A stretch of 37,470 nucleotides of DNA from Rhodospirillales bacterium (GTDB taxonomy: Bacteria; Pseudomonadota; Alphaproteobacteria; Rhodospirillales; JASLLZ01): contig JASLZL010000099.1 of assembly GCA_030754885.1 (NCBI GenBank), positions 1-37,470 on the forward strand. The letters run 5' to 3'. The notes beneath the pieces are model-generated. The model ran no database searches and was not told where the DNA came from. It was given only the letters and a program-made list of their open reading frames with translations. Position numbers and translations under genes: made by a program. Below are positions 1-8,533 of the stretch, in pieces; position 1 is the stretch's first letter; each line of letters begins with the position of its first letter.

Positions 1-396
<396 letters not shown>

Positions 397-560
397 ACTT
401 CCTCGACTGCGCCCGCCGGTGTGAACCGCCGGACAAAGCCTGAGGAAAACAAGAGCCGTCCTATGCACAAACGTTCAAGTTTCCTTGAACGGATGCGCTG
501 ATACAACAGCTCCGTCACCACGGACAAAGCCGCCGCCTGCGCATCCCTTCCTCTATCAAC

Positions 561-594
561 AATGTCAAAGAACACTTGAGCGCGGAAATCCGCG
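561..594 (-). promoter_or_regulatory. rRNA leader antitermination site (boxA-like) with adjacent stem
   Basis: On the minus strand a stem CGCGGA-AA-TCCGCG (581-594) is followed by TGTTCTTTGACATT (574 to 561). The latter resembles the boxA element (TGCTCTTTA...) bound by NusB/S10 in rRNA leaders; a hairpin just before boxA would be a boxB-like stem. It lies between the promoter and the 16S 5' end, where the Nus-dependent antitermination signal is normally found. The remainder of 397-810 shows no convincing gene. Confidence 0.5.
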
Positions 595-610
595 CCCTTT
601 TGGAGCCGTG

Positions 611-639
611 CTTGTACGCACCAACCCCCCTCATGTCAA
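611..639 (-). promoter_or_regulatory. Putative rrn promoter
   Basis: On the minus strand a perfect -35 hexamer TTGACA (634-639) is followed after 17 bases by TACAAG (611-616). An AT-rich stretch lies upstream at about 640-680, as expected for an UP element. The position, about 215 bases before the 16S 5' end, and the boxA-like site downstream both fit an rRNA operon promoter. The -10 match is only moderate. Confidence 0.5.
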
Positions 640-720
640 CCGAAATATGAGGTTAGCGAACAACCAATTATTCTCACCGTTACCAACAAAGACAATACCG
701 GGAACCGCATACCTCGACGG

Positions 721-749
721 TTGGCCCAAAGCCATCAAGATGATATAGA
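721..749 (+). promoter_or_regulatory. Weak candidate promoter for the lipoprotein-thiolase genes
   Basis: TTGGCC (721-726), a 17-base spacer and TATAGA (744-749) would start transcription about 55 bases before the lipoprotein ATG at 811. The match is partial and rests only on motif spacing and position. Confidence 0.25.
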
Positions 750-810
750 TTGGTGGACCGGTTCCGCCCAGCCCCTGGCCGGGACCACCGCCTCAAAACG
801 GAGGAAGAAT

Positions 811-1323
811 ATGGCTGTTAGCGTAGCGATCCGGGTGGGTCCAAAGTTCGTTCTGGCAGCCTGCATGGCCCTCGCCGCCTGCTCCCAAAGTATCGGTATC
901 GCGCCGCCTGCCAAGGATGTGGCGGGAAGCACGGAAATCCAGGCCGCCTTCACCAGCTTCCCTGACATGCCACTGCCAACCAAGGTCGACTTGGATATGG
1001 AGCGCACCATGATCGTCGGCAGCGGCGATGCTTGGTTTGGACGCCTCGCGATCAACACCTCCTTTGGCGCCAACGAAATGTTCGACTTCTACCAAGAACA
1101 CTTGCCCGGCTACGGCTGGCAAGAGGTCACTTCCCTGCGCTCCGCCACAAGCGTCCTCACCTACACCCGCCAAAACCGGGTGGCGACGATCCAAATCCAA
1201 GAACGAACCATTCGCGGCTCCGAGGTCACCGTCACCGTTTCGCCGCGCGGCCTGCCCAAGGCCCCTCCCCAGGCGGGTTCCGCCGTACCGGCACCGATCC
1301 AGCCCGTTCAACGAATTCGCTAA
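811..1323 (+). CDS. Small secreted lipoprotein, function unknown
   Basis: This encodes a 170-residue protein. The ATG at 811 is preferred because GAGGAAG (801-807) sits at ribosome-binding distance and a lipoprotein signal peptide follows directly: a short basic N-terminus, a hydrophobic core and the lipobox ALAAC near residue 25. An upstream in-frame start at 721 would bury that signal. After the lipidated Cys there is a short linker and then a globular part with FYQEHLPGYGW, which is reminiscent of a widespread class of small lipoproteins with the pattern FY-x(5)-GW. The C-terminus is Pro/Ala-rich. It lies 45 bases before a thiolase gene and may share its transcript, but nothing ties it to that pathway. 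No enzymatic motif is visible, so the role remains unknown. Confidence 0.8.
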   Translation: MAVSVAIRVGPKFVLAACMALAACSQSIGIAPPAKDVAGSTEIQAAFTSFPDMPLPTKVDLDMERTMIVGSGDAWFGRLAINTSFGANEMFDFYQEHLPGYGWQEVTSLRSATSVLTYTRQNRVATIQIQERTIRGSEVTVTVSPRGLPKAPPQAGSAVPAPIQPVQRIR

Positions 1324-1368
1324 TCATAGGGGCGCCAAAGGCCCGCTTCGCCAAGAGGAGATATACGC

Positions 1369-2616
1369 GTGAAGAATGTTGTCATCGTCGATGGTGTGCG
1401 CAGTCCCATCGGCAAGTTCGGGGGCGGCCTGTCCAGCGTGCGTCCCGACGATCTTCTAGCTGACGTTTACCGAGCCTTGATGGAACGGACCGGCGTTGAC
1501 GCGGCACTGCTCGACGACGTCTACGCCGGCTGTGGCAACCAGGCCGGAGAGGATAACCGGGACGTCGCCCGAATGTCATTGCTCCTGGCCGGTTTCCCGG
1601 TCGAAGTGGCGGGGGTCACGGTGAACAGAAACTGTGCTTCAGCCCTCGAAGCCGTCAATCAGGCCGCCAAGGCGATTATCGCAGGCGAAGGCGACGTGTT
1701 CATCGGCAGTGGCGTCGAGTCCATGAGCCGGGCGCCGTGGAGCATGCCGAAGCCGGAGCGGGTGCCCGCCTTCGGCGACCCAAAGATGTTCGATACCACG
1801 GTCGGATGGCGCTATCCCAACCCCCGCATGGATGCCGCCTATCCCATCATCAGCCTGGGCGAGACGGCCGAGAATATCGCCGACGAGATGCAGATCAGCC
1901 GCGAGGAACAAGACGCCCTGGCGCTGGAAAGCCACCGCCGAGCCATATCCGCCATCGACCAGGGCCTGTTCGCCGATGAAATCGTTCCCATCGAAGTGCC
2001 CCGGCGTAAAGGCGAACCCATCGTTGTCGAGATCGACGAGCACCCTCGCTACCGCGTCGAAGACGGCCGCTACGAACTGGCGACGACAATTGACGATCTG
2101 GCGAAACTCAGGCCCGCCTTCCGCAAGGGTGGCACAGTGACGGCGGGCAACTCGAGCGGCATTAACGACGGCGCCGCCGCCCTTTTGCTGATGAGCGCCG
2201 AGAAAGCCGCCAAGCAGGGTCTCAAACCCATGGCACGCTGGGTCGGTTCCGCCGCGGCGGGCGTGGATCCCGGGGTCATGGGCTTTGGTCCGGTCCCGGC
2301 GACCGAAAAACTTCTCAAACGCCTTGGCCTTGCCATCGACGACATTGGACTTATCGAGATCAATGAGGCTTTCGCGGCGCAGGCCATCGGCTGCATACGG
2401 CGCCTGGGGCTGCGCGACGAAAATACCAACGTCAACGGCGGCGCGATCGCACTTGGCCACCCAACGGGGTGTTCGGGCGCCCGCATTCTGGTGACGTTGC
2501 TGCACGAGATGAAACGCCGCGCGCCCCAGGAAAAGCGCCCCTTCTATGGCCTGGCGACCCTTTGCGTCGGTGTCGGCATGGGCGTTTCAACGGTGGTCGA
2601 ATGGCTTGGCGAGTAA
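1369..2616 (+). CDS. Thiolase family acetyl-CoA acyltransferase
   Basis: This is a 415-residue thiolase, slightly longer than the usual 390-400. Thiolases cleave 3-ketoacyl-CoA with CoA, or run the reverse condensation. Hallmarks in order are [10 protein letters not shown] with the nucleophilic Cys at about residue 89, NEAFAAQ, the signature [17 protein letters not shown], and a C-terminal Cys in TLCVGVGMG. The start is GTG at 1369, set by AGAGGAG (1354-1360). The stretch [11 protein letters not shown] followed by ETAENIADE resembles 3-oxoadipyl-CoA thiolases (PcaF/PaaJ), so aromatic or dicarboxylic acid breakdown is possible. General beta-oxidation or acetoacetyl-CoA thiolase activity is equally open. 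The family III CoA-transferase 36 bases downstream suggests a shared acyl-CoA pathway. Confidence 0.93.
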   Translation: MKNVVIVDGVRSPIGKFGGGLSSVRPDDLLADVYRALMERTGVDAALLDDVYAGCGNQAGEDNRDVARMSLLLAGFPVEVAGVTVNRNCASALEAVNQAAKAIIAGEGDVFIGSGVESMSRAPWSMPKPERVPAFGDPKMFDTTVGWRYPNPRMDAAYPIISLGETAENIADEMQISREEQDALALESHRRAISAIDQGLFADEIVPIEVPRRKGEPIVVEIDEHPRYRVEDGRYELATTIDDLAKLRPAFRKGGTVTAGNSSGINDGAAALLLMSAEKAAKQGLKPMARWVGSAAAGVDPGVMGFGPVPATEKLLKRLGLAIDDIGLIEINEAFAAQAIGCIRRLGLRDENTNVNGGAIALGHPTGCSGARILVTLLHEMKRRAPQEKRPFYGLATLCVGVGMGVSTVVEWLGE

Positions 2617-2652
2617 GCGGCCGACGGCCGGCGTAAAGGAGGAATAATACCC

Positions 2653-3870
2653 ATGGATCGACCGCTTTCCGGTGTTCGCATCATCGGCCTGGAACAGTAC
2701 ATCGCCGGACCCTACTGCACGATGCTGCTTGCCGACGCCGGCGCCGAGGTCATCAAGATCGAACGCCCCGGCCCGGGCGACCCGCGCCGCGCCATGCCGC
2801 CCTTTGTCGAGAAGGACGGCATCAAGAAGGCGGCCGGATTCATGGGCTACAACCGTAACAAGCAAAGCCTAGCGCTCGACCTTCGCAAGCCCGAGGGACA
2901 GACCGTCTTGCGCCACCTGATGGGTGTCTCCGACGTGGTCGTCGAGAACATCCGTCCCGGTGCACTGGAAAAGCTGGGCCTCGGATACGACACGGTCAAG
3001 GCTGACAATCCCCGCCTTGTCTGGGCGTTGATCTCGGGATTCGGTCGCCTCGAAGGCCATCGGGGACCCTGTAGCGATCGGCCGGCCTTTGACATCGTTG
3101 TCGAGGCGATGAGCGGGATGATGAATTTGGTCGGCTTCGCCGACAAACCGCCGTCATGGACGATCTACGGCATGGCCGACATTTACTCCGGCATGGTCAC
3201 CGCTTTCGGCATTATGCAAGCCCTCTTCATGCGCGAACGCACGGGTCAAGGCCAGATCGTCGATTCCGCCATGCTCGACAACATGCTGTCCTTGAACGAG
3301 ACCATGGTCGCGCTTTATGGAGCGACCGGCGAATCGCCGAGCCGCGGCATCCCCGTCAACTTGTGCCCGCGCGGCGCCTTCCAGACCCGCGATGGTTACA
3401 TCGCTCTCAACGTCCCCGACAATATTATTTGGAAGCGACTTTGCGAGATCATGGACCGCGCCGACCTGATAGAGGACGAACGCACCAGCAACGGTACGAT
3501 GCGGGCTAAAAACGTTGCCTTCTTGCAGCCCATCATTGAGGATTGGCTAGCCTCAATGGGCCGCGACGAGGCGGTCGACAAGCTCAATGCCGGCGGGGTG
3601 CCCACGGGGCCAGTCAACACCGCCGAGGATGTCTTTGCCGACCCCCAGGTCGAGGCGCGCGGCATGCTCATGCCCGTCACCGACCCCGAAGTCGGCACCT
3701 TCCGTTTCGCCCGCACGCCGCCGCACCTCTCCGCAGCCCCGACGTTGCCGGCCGAGCCGGCTCCAAACATGGGACAGCACACGCGCAAGATCTTAGAGGA
3801 GGTCTTGGATTACAGCCCCGATCAGATTGACGACCTGGTCGCCAAGGGCGTGGTTCAAACCGACGAGTAA
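2653..3870 (+). CDS. CaiB/BaiF family III CoA-transferase
   Basis: This 405-residue protein is a typical length for family III CoA-transferases, which move CoA from an acyl-CoA to a free carboxylic acid. The N-terminus carries the family pattern PLSGVRIIGLEQYIAGPYC, then GAEVIKIERPGPGD and NRNKQSLALDL. The Asp at about 176 in YGMADIYSGM is at the position of the catalytic aspartate that forms the acyl anhydride. An excellent ribosome site, AAAGGAGG, precedes the ATG. It is likely co-transcribed with the thiolase upstream, so the pair may activate and cleave an organic acid; the substrate cannot be read from sequence. Its stop lies one base from the stop of the opposing SPOR gene. Confidence 0.92.
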   Translation: MDRPLSGVRIIGLEQYIAGPYCTMLLADAGAEVIKIERPGPGDPRRAMPPFVEKDGIKKAAGFMGYNRNKQSLALDLRKPEGQTVLRHLMGVSDVVVENIRPGALEKLGLGYDTVKADNPRLVWALISGFGRLEGHRGPCSDRPAFDIVVEAMSGMMNLVGFADKPPSWTIYGMADIYSGMVTAFGIMQALFMRERTGQGQIVDSAMLDNMLSLNETMVALYGATGESPSRGIPVNLCPRGAFQTRDGYIALNVPDNIIWKRLCEIMDRADLIEDERTSNGTMRAKNVAFLQPIIEDWLASMGRDEAVDKLNAGGVPTGPVNTAEDVFADPQVEARGMLMPVTDPEVGTFRFARTPPHLSAAPTLPAEPAPNMGQHTRKILEEVLDYSPDQIDDLVAKGVVQTDE

Positions 3871-3871
3871 A

Positions 3872-4381
3872 TCAAATGGTGCCCATGAAGCTGGGCTCGC
3901 AGAACTGACGCCGGCGCTTGAGCTTGCGGCACAGTTCGCTTGCCGCTTGACTACTCTTAACCGGTCCCGCCATTAGCCGATACCAGGTCCCCTTGCGGGC
4001 AAGGTCCACCTTGGCGACCTCGGGTTTGAGTCCTTCCAAAAGGGAGCGGTGAGCGCGCCGTAACTGTGTCCAACCGCGATCGGCCGCCTTTTGGGAACGG
4101 TACGAGGCCAAATGGACGGCCGGTTGCGGTCCCGTCGGCTTTGCCTCGCTCGCCTTACCGGGCACGCTGGCTGCCGCCTTGGGCGCGGGTAAGGCCGGGG
4201 GTTGCATAGCCAATTCGATCGCTTTGCGTTCCTTGCTGTACTCGTCGGCGGTGATAAAGCCCTGGCCCTTCAACTGTTCCAGCCGGCGCACGGCGTCGGC
4301 GGCTTCTAACAGACCCTGCGGCGGCCGACCCGGATTGACAACGGATACCGGCGCTGCCGGCATCAAGGCATCAAGAATCAT
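3872..4381 (-). CDS. SPOR-domain protein with SHOCT-like helix
   Basis: This encodes 169 residues. Residues about 30-58 (LEQLKGQGFITADEYSKERK) look like a SHOCT/short-helix motif. After a Pro/Ala/Lys linker, residues about 90-165 form a SPOR-like repeat (VHLASYRSQKAADRGW ... GTWYRLMAGPV), which in other proteins binds denuded septal peptidoglycan. I see no signal peptide or membrane segment from the ATG at 4381, which is odd for a SPOR protein because its ligand is periplasmic. No strong ribosome site precedes this ATG, so translation may be coupled to the TPR lipoprotein gene that ends 18 bases upstream. Both proteins share the same short helix motif. The specific role is unknown. Confidence 0.8.
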   Translation of the reverse strand: MILDALMPAAPVSVVNPGRPPQGLLEAADAVRRLEQLKGQGFITADEYSKERKAIELAMQPPALPAPKAAASVPGKASEAKPTGPQPAVHLASYRSQKAADRGWTQLRRAHRSLLEGLKPEVAKVDLARKGTWYRLMAGPVKSSQAASELCRKLKRRRQFCEPSFMGTI

Positions 4382-4399
4382 GGTGCGTTCGGCGGCATG

Positions 4400-5227
4400 C
4401 TAGCTTACCGAAACGGCACGCATTTCAAGGGCTCGGCCGATGGCCCTGAGGCGCCCTGCTATCTGCTCCGTCCCCGGTACCGGCCGGTCCAATCCCGTCG
4501 CCGGCGGGGGCGAGGAGAGCGGCAGCAACGCGCCGATGCTGGCCCTTCGCCGGGTTCTGAACTCGTCCGGGGTAATGAGGCCCTGGTCACGAAGCACGGT
4601 CAAGGTGTTGAAGCGCGAGACGACATTATCAGCGGCGCCCGACAGCCCGGACAGGGCCATTGAGTCGCCTTGCGGCATCCCTGTCTGGGCTGGGGCTATG
4701 CGCCCGGTCAAGGCCGATCCGGCCGGGGCCGTTGCGGGCGGCGGAGTTAATCCGGCGGGCTTGACCGCGGCCTCACCGGCCGCCCCCTTTGTCATACTGC
4801 CCGGAACACCGCCGCTTTCCAAAAGCGCCAAGTTGACACTGGCGATATCGATGATCGGCTCGGGTGAAAGGTGAGTCCACACGGACATCTTTATGTCGCG
4901 CTCTGGCCGGATGGCCAGGATGGCCTCGTACATTTCGCGTGCCTTGGTCAACTGGCCGGTGTTCTGATAGAGAACGCCAAGCCCCAAGAGCGCGTCCACG
5001 TCCTTGGCATTCCTTCTGACGGCCTTCTTGAAGTGAAGCTCGGCCGTGCCGTAGTTCCCCTTGGCCAATTCGGCCAGGCCAAGTTCGGCCTGATCGTTGT
5101 CGAAGAACAACGGACTGGCATCCCAAAATTCCATGTCGATCAGGCTGCCATCCGACATGCCGCCGCAACCGGCAAGTCCACCGACCAGCAGCGCCACAGC
5201 CAAGAACCTTGATGTCTGGCTTTTCAC
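4400..5227 (-). CDS. TPR-repeat lipoprotein with SHOCT-like C-terminus
   Basis: The GTG at 5227 (AGGA nine bases upstream) opens a 275-residue protein. It places a clean lipoprotein signal at the N-terminus: basic start, core LAVALLVGG, lipobox LAGC with Cys at about 21. An ATG at 5266 is in frame but would extend the signal unnaturally. Residues about 47-110 form at least two tetratricopeptide units (AKGNYGTAELHFKKAVRRN, LGVLYQNTGQLTKAREMYEA). A Pro/Ala-rich linker follows, then a SHOCT-like helix (LRDQGLITPDEFRTRRRA). It is the first gene of a two-gene unit with the SPOR protein downstream. A scaffold role in the envelope is plausible from TPR plus lipid anchor; nothing more specific can be said. 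Confidence 0.82.
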   Translation of the reverse strand: MKSQTSRFLAVALLVGGLAGCGGMSDGSLIDMEFWDASPLFFDNDQAELGLAELAKGNYGTAELHFKKAVRRNAKDVDALLGLGVLYQNTGQLTKAREMYEAILAIRPERDIKMSVWTHLSPEPIIDIASVNLALLESGGVPGSMTKGAAGEAAVKPAGLTPPPATAPAGSALTGRIAPAQTGMPQGDSMALSGLSGAADNVVSRFNTLTVLRDQGLITPDEFRTRRRASIGALLPLSSPPPATGLDRPVPGTEQIAGRLRAIGRALEMRAVSVS

Positions 5228-5430
5228 CCGTCTATTTCCTAACGTCTCGCCCGCGACGGACTCCACCGCCGGGAACAGTGATCCAAAGCAGGCTTAAACA
5301 GCATTATGCCTGAACTTGCTAACATTTCATTAACCGTTTTTGGCAAAGCCGTTGCCGCTCTTTGATCTACAAGCCCATGGAATGATAGCACGAATTCTGG
5401 ATTATGGATGCCTTTAGGCGCCGCGGCCAG

Positions 5431-5919
5431 TCAAGCCGCGCTGGTCAGGTCGAGCTGCATGAAAAGGACGTCGTCTAAAGGATTATCGTAATAGGCGGGA
5501 ATGCGGGCGAAGCCCATGGATTCGTAAAGCGTCCGAGCCGCGACAAGACGCTCAAGGGAATCCAGGCGCATATGGGCGTAGCCGACGGCCTTGGCCTCTT
5601 CCACGATGGCACACGCCAGTCGGCGACCGAGGCCACTACCGCGCCATGGCGGACGAACAAAAAGTCGCTTCATCTCGCACAAGTCAGCGCCCAGGGGCCA
5701 CATGCCGACGGTACCAGCCACCGCCACGCCCTCGCGGGCCAGCAGCAGCCTGCCCCTGGGTGGTGCGTAGGCGCCAGGCAGGCTCAGCAATTCCTCATCG
5801 AAGCCCTGGAAGCACAGATCGACATCTAGCCATTGCTGATATTCGACGAACAAAGTCCGCACGTGTTCCAGGTCCGCGGCCGTTTCGGCATGGGTAACGG
5901 TAATGCCCTCGCCTTTCAT
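5431..5919 (-). CDS. GNAT-family N-acetyltransferase
   Basis: This encodes 162 residues with the GNAT fold. Motif A is clear: CEMKRLFVRPPWRGSGLGRRL holds the R-x-x-G-x-G acetyl-CoA pyrophosphate loop (RGSGLG), followed by a helix and MRLDSLERLVAARTLYESMGF, the usual motif B region. The ATG at 5919 overlaps the stop of the PhzF gene as ATGA (5916-5919), which fixes the start and indicates translational coupling. The substrate is unknown; its place at the end of an amino-acid-related operon suggests a small amine or amino acid. A 6-bp inverted repeat (5422-5427 with 5435-5440) spans the stop codon but has no T tract, so it is not called a terminator. Confidence 0.9.
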   Translation of the reverse strand: MKGEGITVTHAETAADLEHVRTLFVEYQQWLDVDLCFQGFDEELLSLPGAYAPPRGRLLLAREGVAVAGTVGMWPLGADLCEMKRLFVRPPWRGSGLGRRLACAIVEEAKAVGYAHMRLDSLERLVAARTLYESMGFARIPAYYDNPLDDVLFMQLDLTSAA

Positions 5920-6704
5920 AAAGCGATGGTCCCCTCCATATAAAGCCGCGCCCGACCGGCGATGCCCACCCGTTCGCCCATGGCGCGGCAGATAAGTTCG
6001 CCGCCGCGCGTCGAGACCTGACGGGCGTGAAGCTCCGTCTTGCCCAAACGCTTTGCCCAATAAGGGATCAACGTGCTGTGGGCTGAACCCGTGACCGGGT
6101 CCTCATCAACGCCAAGCGCCGGGGCGAAAAACCGTGACACGAAGTCGCAGGCGTCGCCCGGCGCCGTTACGATGATGCCTTGGCGATCGATGCCTGCCAG
6201 TGCCCAGATGTCAGGTGCCAAACCCAGTACCGTAGCTTCGTCGCCATAGACGGCCATGACGTCTCGCCGACTGGCCTCCATCGCCTCGGGCTCAGCCCCC
6301 AGCGCCTCTATAAGACCGGGCGCGGGGTCGTAGGCACCGGACGGACGGGCCGGGAAGTCCATGGCTAGCCGGTCGCCGTCGCGGCTCACCTCAAGGATCC
6401 CGCTCAGGGTCGAGAAACGGACCGCATCAAGTTCGGGAGCCAGTCTGCTTAAGATAAGATAGGCGCTGGCCAAGGTCGCGTGGCCGCACAAGTCAACCTC
6501 GGCGGCCGGAGTAAACCAGCGCAGATCGTAATCGCCGGGTTCAGCCCTGGGCACGAAGAAAGCGGTTTCCGAAAGATTGTTCTCGGCAGCGATGGCCTGC
6601 ATTCGCTCGTCGACCAGCCATTCGCGCAATGGGCAAACAGCGGCCGGGTTGCCCTGAAACACCTCTTCGGCGAAAGCGTCGATCTGATAAAGAGGAATGG
6701 TCAT
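5916..6704 (-). CDS. PhzF family isomerase-like protein
   Basis: This encodes 262 residues from the ATG at 6704; a GTG at 6725 is in frame but the family N-terminus (IPLYQIDAFAEEVFQGNPAA) begins at the ATG. The general acid/base Glu of PhzF is present at about residue 46 in ENNLSETAFF. Later family stretches include DLCGHATLASAY, DEDPVTGSAHS and STRGGEL. PhzF itself isomerises DHHA in phenazine synthesis, but most family members lie outside phenazine clusters, as here, and have unknown substrates. The neighbours (AlaX upstream, GNAT overlapping downstream) argue against phenazine synthesis and for some amino-acid-related chemistry. Confidence 0.9.
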   Translation of the reverse strand: MTIPLYQIDAFAEEVFQGNPAAVCPLREWLVDERMQAIAAENNLSETAFFVPRAEPGDYDLRWFTPAAEVDLCGHATLASAYLILSRLAPELDAVRFSTLSGILEVSRDGDRLAMDFPARPSGAYDPAPGLIEALGAEPEAMEASRRDVMAVYGDEATVLGLAPDIWALAGIDRQGIIVTAPGDACDFVSRFFAPALGVDEDPVTGSAHSTLIPYWAKRLGKTELHARQVSTRGGELICRAMGERVGIAGRARLYMEGTIAL

Positions 6705-6738
6705 GGCCGTCCGCTTCGCGGTCACCTAACAGCGGCGC

Positions 6739-7449
6739 TCATTCGTCGAACAGTACGTTGATGCGCCGGTTGTGCCGTCCCTTATTTTCGATCTTGCCAA
6801 CGCGTACGCGGCCAATCTCGCCGGTTGCCCGAACATGGGTGCCGCCGCAGGGCTGAAGGTCAACGCCGGGGATGTCGATCACTCTGACGCGACCGGCGCC
6901 GCTCGGCGGCTTGACCGACATGGTGCGCACCAAGTCCGGGTTGGCCGCTAACTCCGCGTCGTCGATCCAGCGCGTATCGAGGGAATGGTCCTCCGCAATC
7001 AAACGATTAAGCTCGGCCGTGATGTGCTCTTTGTCCAAGGTCTGGTCGGGCAGATCGAAGTCGAGCCGCCCCTTGGCCTCGCCGATGGAGCCCCCCGTCA
7101 CGCCACCGGTCACCACGGCGCACAGAAGATGCAAACAGGTGTGCATGCGCATGTGGCGATGGCGCCGTTGCCAGTCGATCTCGGCGCTCACCGTCTCGCC
7201 CGAGGTGAGGACCGGTGCGCCGTCGGCCGGCACGTGGTTGTGCTCACCCGATTGGCGATGCTTAACGGTTTCGGTAATGGTGACACTGCGCCCGTCGGCG
7301 GTCTTCAACACTCCTGTGTCGCCCGGCTGACCGCCGCCTGAGGGGTAGAACACCGTCCGGTCGAGGCGAATCCCATCGCCATCGACGGCGGTAATGGTGG
7401 CCTCGCAAGTCTGTGCGTATGCGTCGTCGCGAAATATCTCTTCGGTCAT
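6739..7449 (-). CDS. AlaX-type alanyl-tRNA editing protein
   Basis: This encodes 236 residues, matching free-standing AlaX editing proteins that hydrolyse Ser- or Gly-tRNA(Ala). It aligns with the AlaRS editing domain: FYPSGGGQPGDTG at 35-47, zinc ligands HTCLH (His103, His107), and CGGTHV (Cys201, His205). The ATG at 7449 is preferred because GAAAGG precedes it and the family N-terminus follows; frames reaching to 7572 run into the neighbouring gene. It lies 28 bases after a threonine-dehydratase-like gene and 34 before the PhzF gene, suggesting one operon. No AlaRS aminoacylation domain is attached, so it must act in trans on mischarged tRNA. Confidence 0.93.
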   Translation of the reverse strand: MTEEIFRDDAYAQTCEATITAVDGDGIRLDRTVFYPSGGGQPGDTGVLKTADGRSVTITETVKHRQSGEHNHVPADGAPVLTSGETVSAEIDWQRRHRHMRMHTCLHLLCAVVTGGVTGGSIGEAKGRLDFDLPDQTLDKEHITAELNRLIAEDHSLDTRWIDDAELAANPDLVRTMSVKPPSGAGRVRVIDIPGVDLQPCGGTHVRATGEIGRVRVGKIENKGRHNRRINVLFDE

Positions 7450-7477
7450 GGGATTGCCTTTCATCCAATCGGGGACT

Positions 7478-8434
7478 TTAGCGTTCCAGCACGCGGGCGA
7501 ACAACGTCTTGTCCACGTTGCCGCCCGACAGCACCAAGCCCACCTTGCGGCCCGCCATGCCCTGGCGATCACGAAGAAGTGCCGCCAGGGGTGCCGCGCC
7601 GGCGCCTTCGGCCAGGTTGTGGGTGTCGGTGAAAAAATGGCCCATGGCGTCCAGAATAGCGTCTTCGGAAAGGCTCATTACGTCCTCGGCGCCGGCCACG
7701 ATGATGGCCAGTGAATCTGCGTTGGGTACGCGCACTGCCATGCCATCGGCAAGGGTGCCGGCACTTTCGGTCTCCACGACCTTTTTAGCCAAGAACGATT
7801 TGGCATAGGCGGCAGCCTCTTCGGCCACCACGCCGATGATCCGAGTCTTGAGGCCAAGTGCGTCGCGTGCCGATATCATGCCACAGATGCCTGACCCCAG
7901 GCCGATGGGTACGTAGACCGTGTGCAGGTCGGGGACAGCGCGCAGGAACTCGAGCGAATAGGTGCCGACGCCGCTGACCAGTGGCGCATCGAAGGCTGGA
8001 AGCCGGTAGAGGCCGCGCGCATCGGCCAACTCGGCGGCATGTTCGCTGGCGACGTCGAAGTCGCGGCCGTGCTCGACAAGCTCGGCGCCCAAGGCCTTCA
8101 TGGCGGCGTTCTTTTCCGGGTTATTCCCGTGTGGCACAACAATGGTTGCCGTCACGCCCAACCGCTTGGCGGCGAAGGCGATGCTCTGGCCGTGGTTGCC
8201 GCGCGTCGCCGTGATGACGCCCGCGACGTCCGGATGGGCGCGGCGCAGCCAGTCCATCAAGACGAGACCGCCCCGCACCTTGAAGGCACCGATGGGGGTA
8301 TGGTTCTCGTGCTTGACCCAGACGTCGGCGCCCGTCCGCCGGCTGAGCAGCGGCCAGTTGATCTGGGGCGTCGGCGGCATATGGGCATAGACGATCTCAG
8401 CCGCCTTCTCGATTTCCTTGAGCGTGGCTTTCAT
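7478..8434 (-). CDS. Threonine dehydratase-like PLP enzyme
   Basis: This encodes about 318 residues of fold-type II PLP enzyme. The Schiff-base Lys is at about 52 in HENHTPIGAFKVRGG, the substrate loop is TRGNHGQS, the phosphate loop is GLGSGICG, and VLSGGNVD closes the domain. No C-terminal ACT domain is present, so it is of the catabolic, short type rather than feedback-regulated IlvA. Threonine, serine or a hydroxyectoine-pathway intermediate (EutB-like) are all possible substrates. Two ATGs compete: 8434 has AAGGA about 11 bases upstream, while 8446 adds four residues but has no properly spaced site. It is the first gene of a leftward four-gene operon and is divergent from the PanE-like gene. 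Confidence 0.9.
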   Translation of the reverse strand: MKATLKEIEKAAEIVYAHMPPTPQINWPLLSRRTGADVWVKHENHTPIGAFKVRGGLVLMDWLRRAHPDVAGVITATRGNHGQSIAFAAKRLGVTATIVVPHGNNPEKNAAMKALGAELVEHGRDFDVASEHAAELADARGLYRLPAFDAPLVSGVGTYSLEFLRAVPDLHTVYVPIGLGSGICGMISARDALGLKTRIIGVVAEEAAAYAKSFLAKKVVETESAGTLADGMAVRVPNADSLAIIVAGAEDVMSLSEDAILDAMGHFFTDTHNLAEGAGAAPLAALLRDRQGMAGRKVGLVLSGGNVDKTLFARVLER

Positions 8435-8533
8435 GGCGCGGGCCATCCTTTCGCCGCCACCTTCGCCGCCCGGACCGCCGCCGTCAACCTCAGCCCCGTT
8501 GACCCGTACCCTTGATCGGGCAATGATCCCCCG

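Noticed and set aside
485-748. An 87-residue plus-strand frame between the rRNA leader and the lipoprotein gene
   Set aside because: It lacks a ribosome site and runs antisense through the rrn promoter and boxA region; the composition is not protein-like.
5422-5440. CGCGGC/GCCGCG inverted repeat at the end of the GNAT gene as a terminator
   Set aside because: There is no T tract after it on the minus strand and it lies within the coding end.
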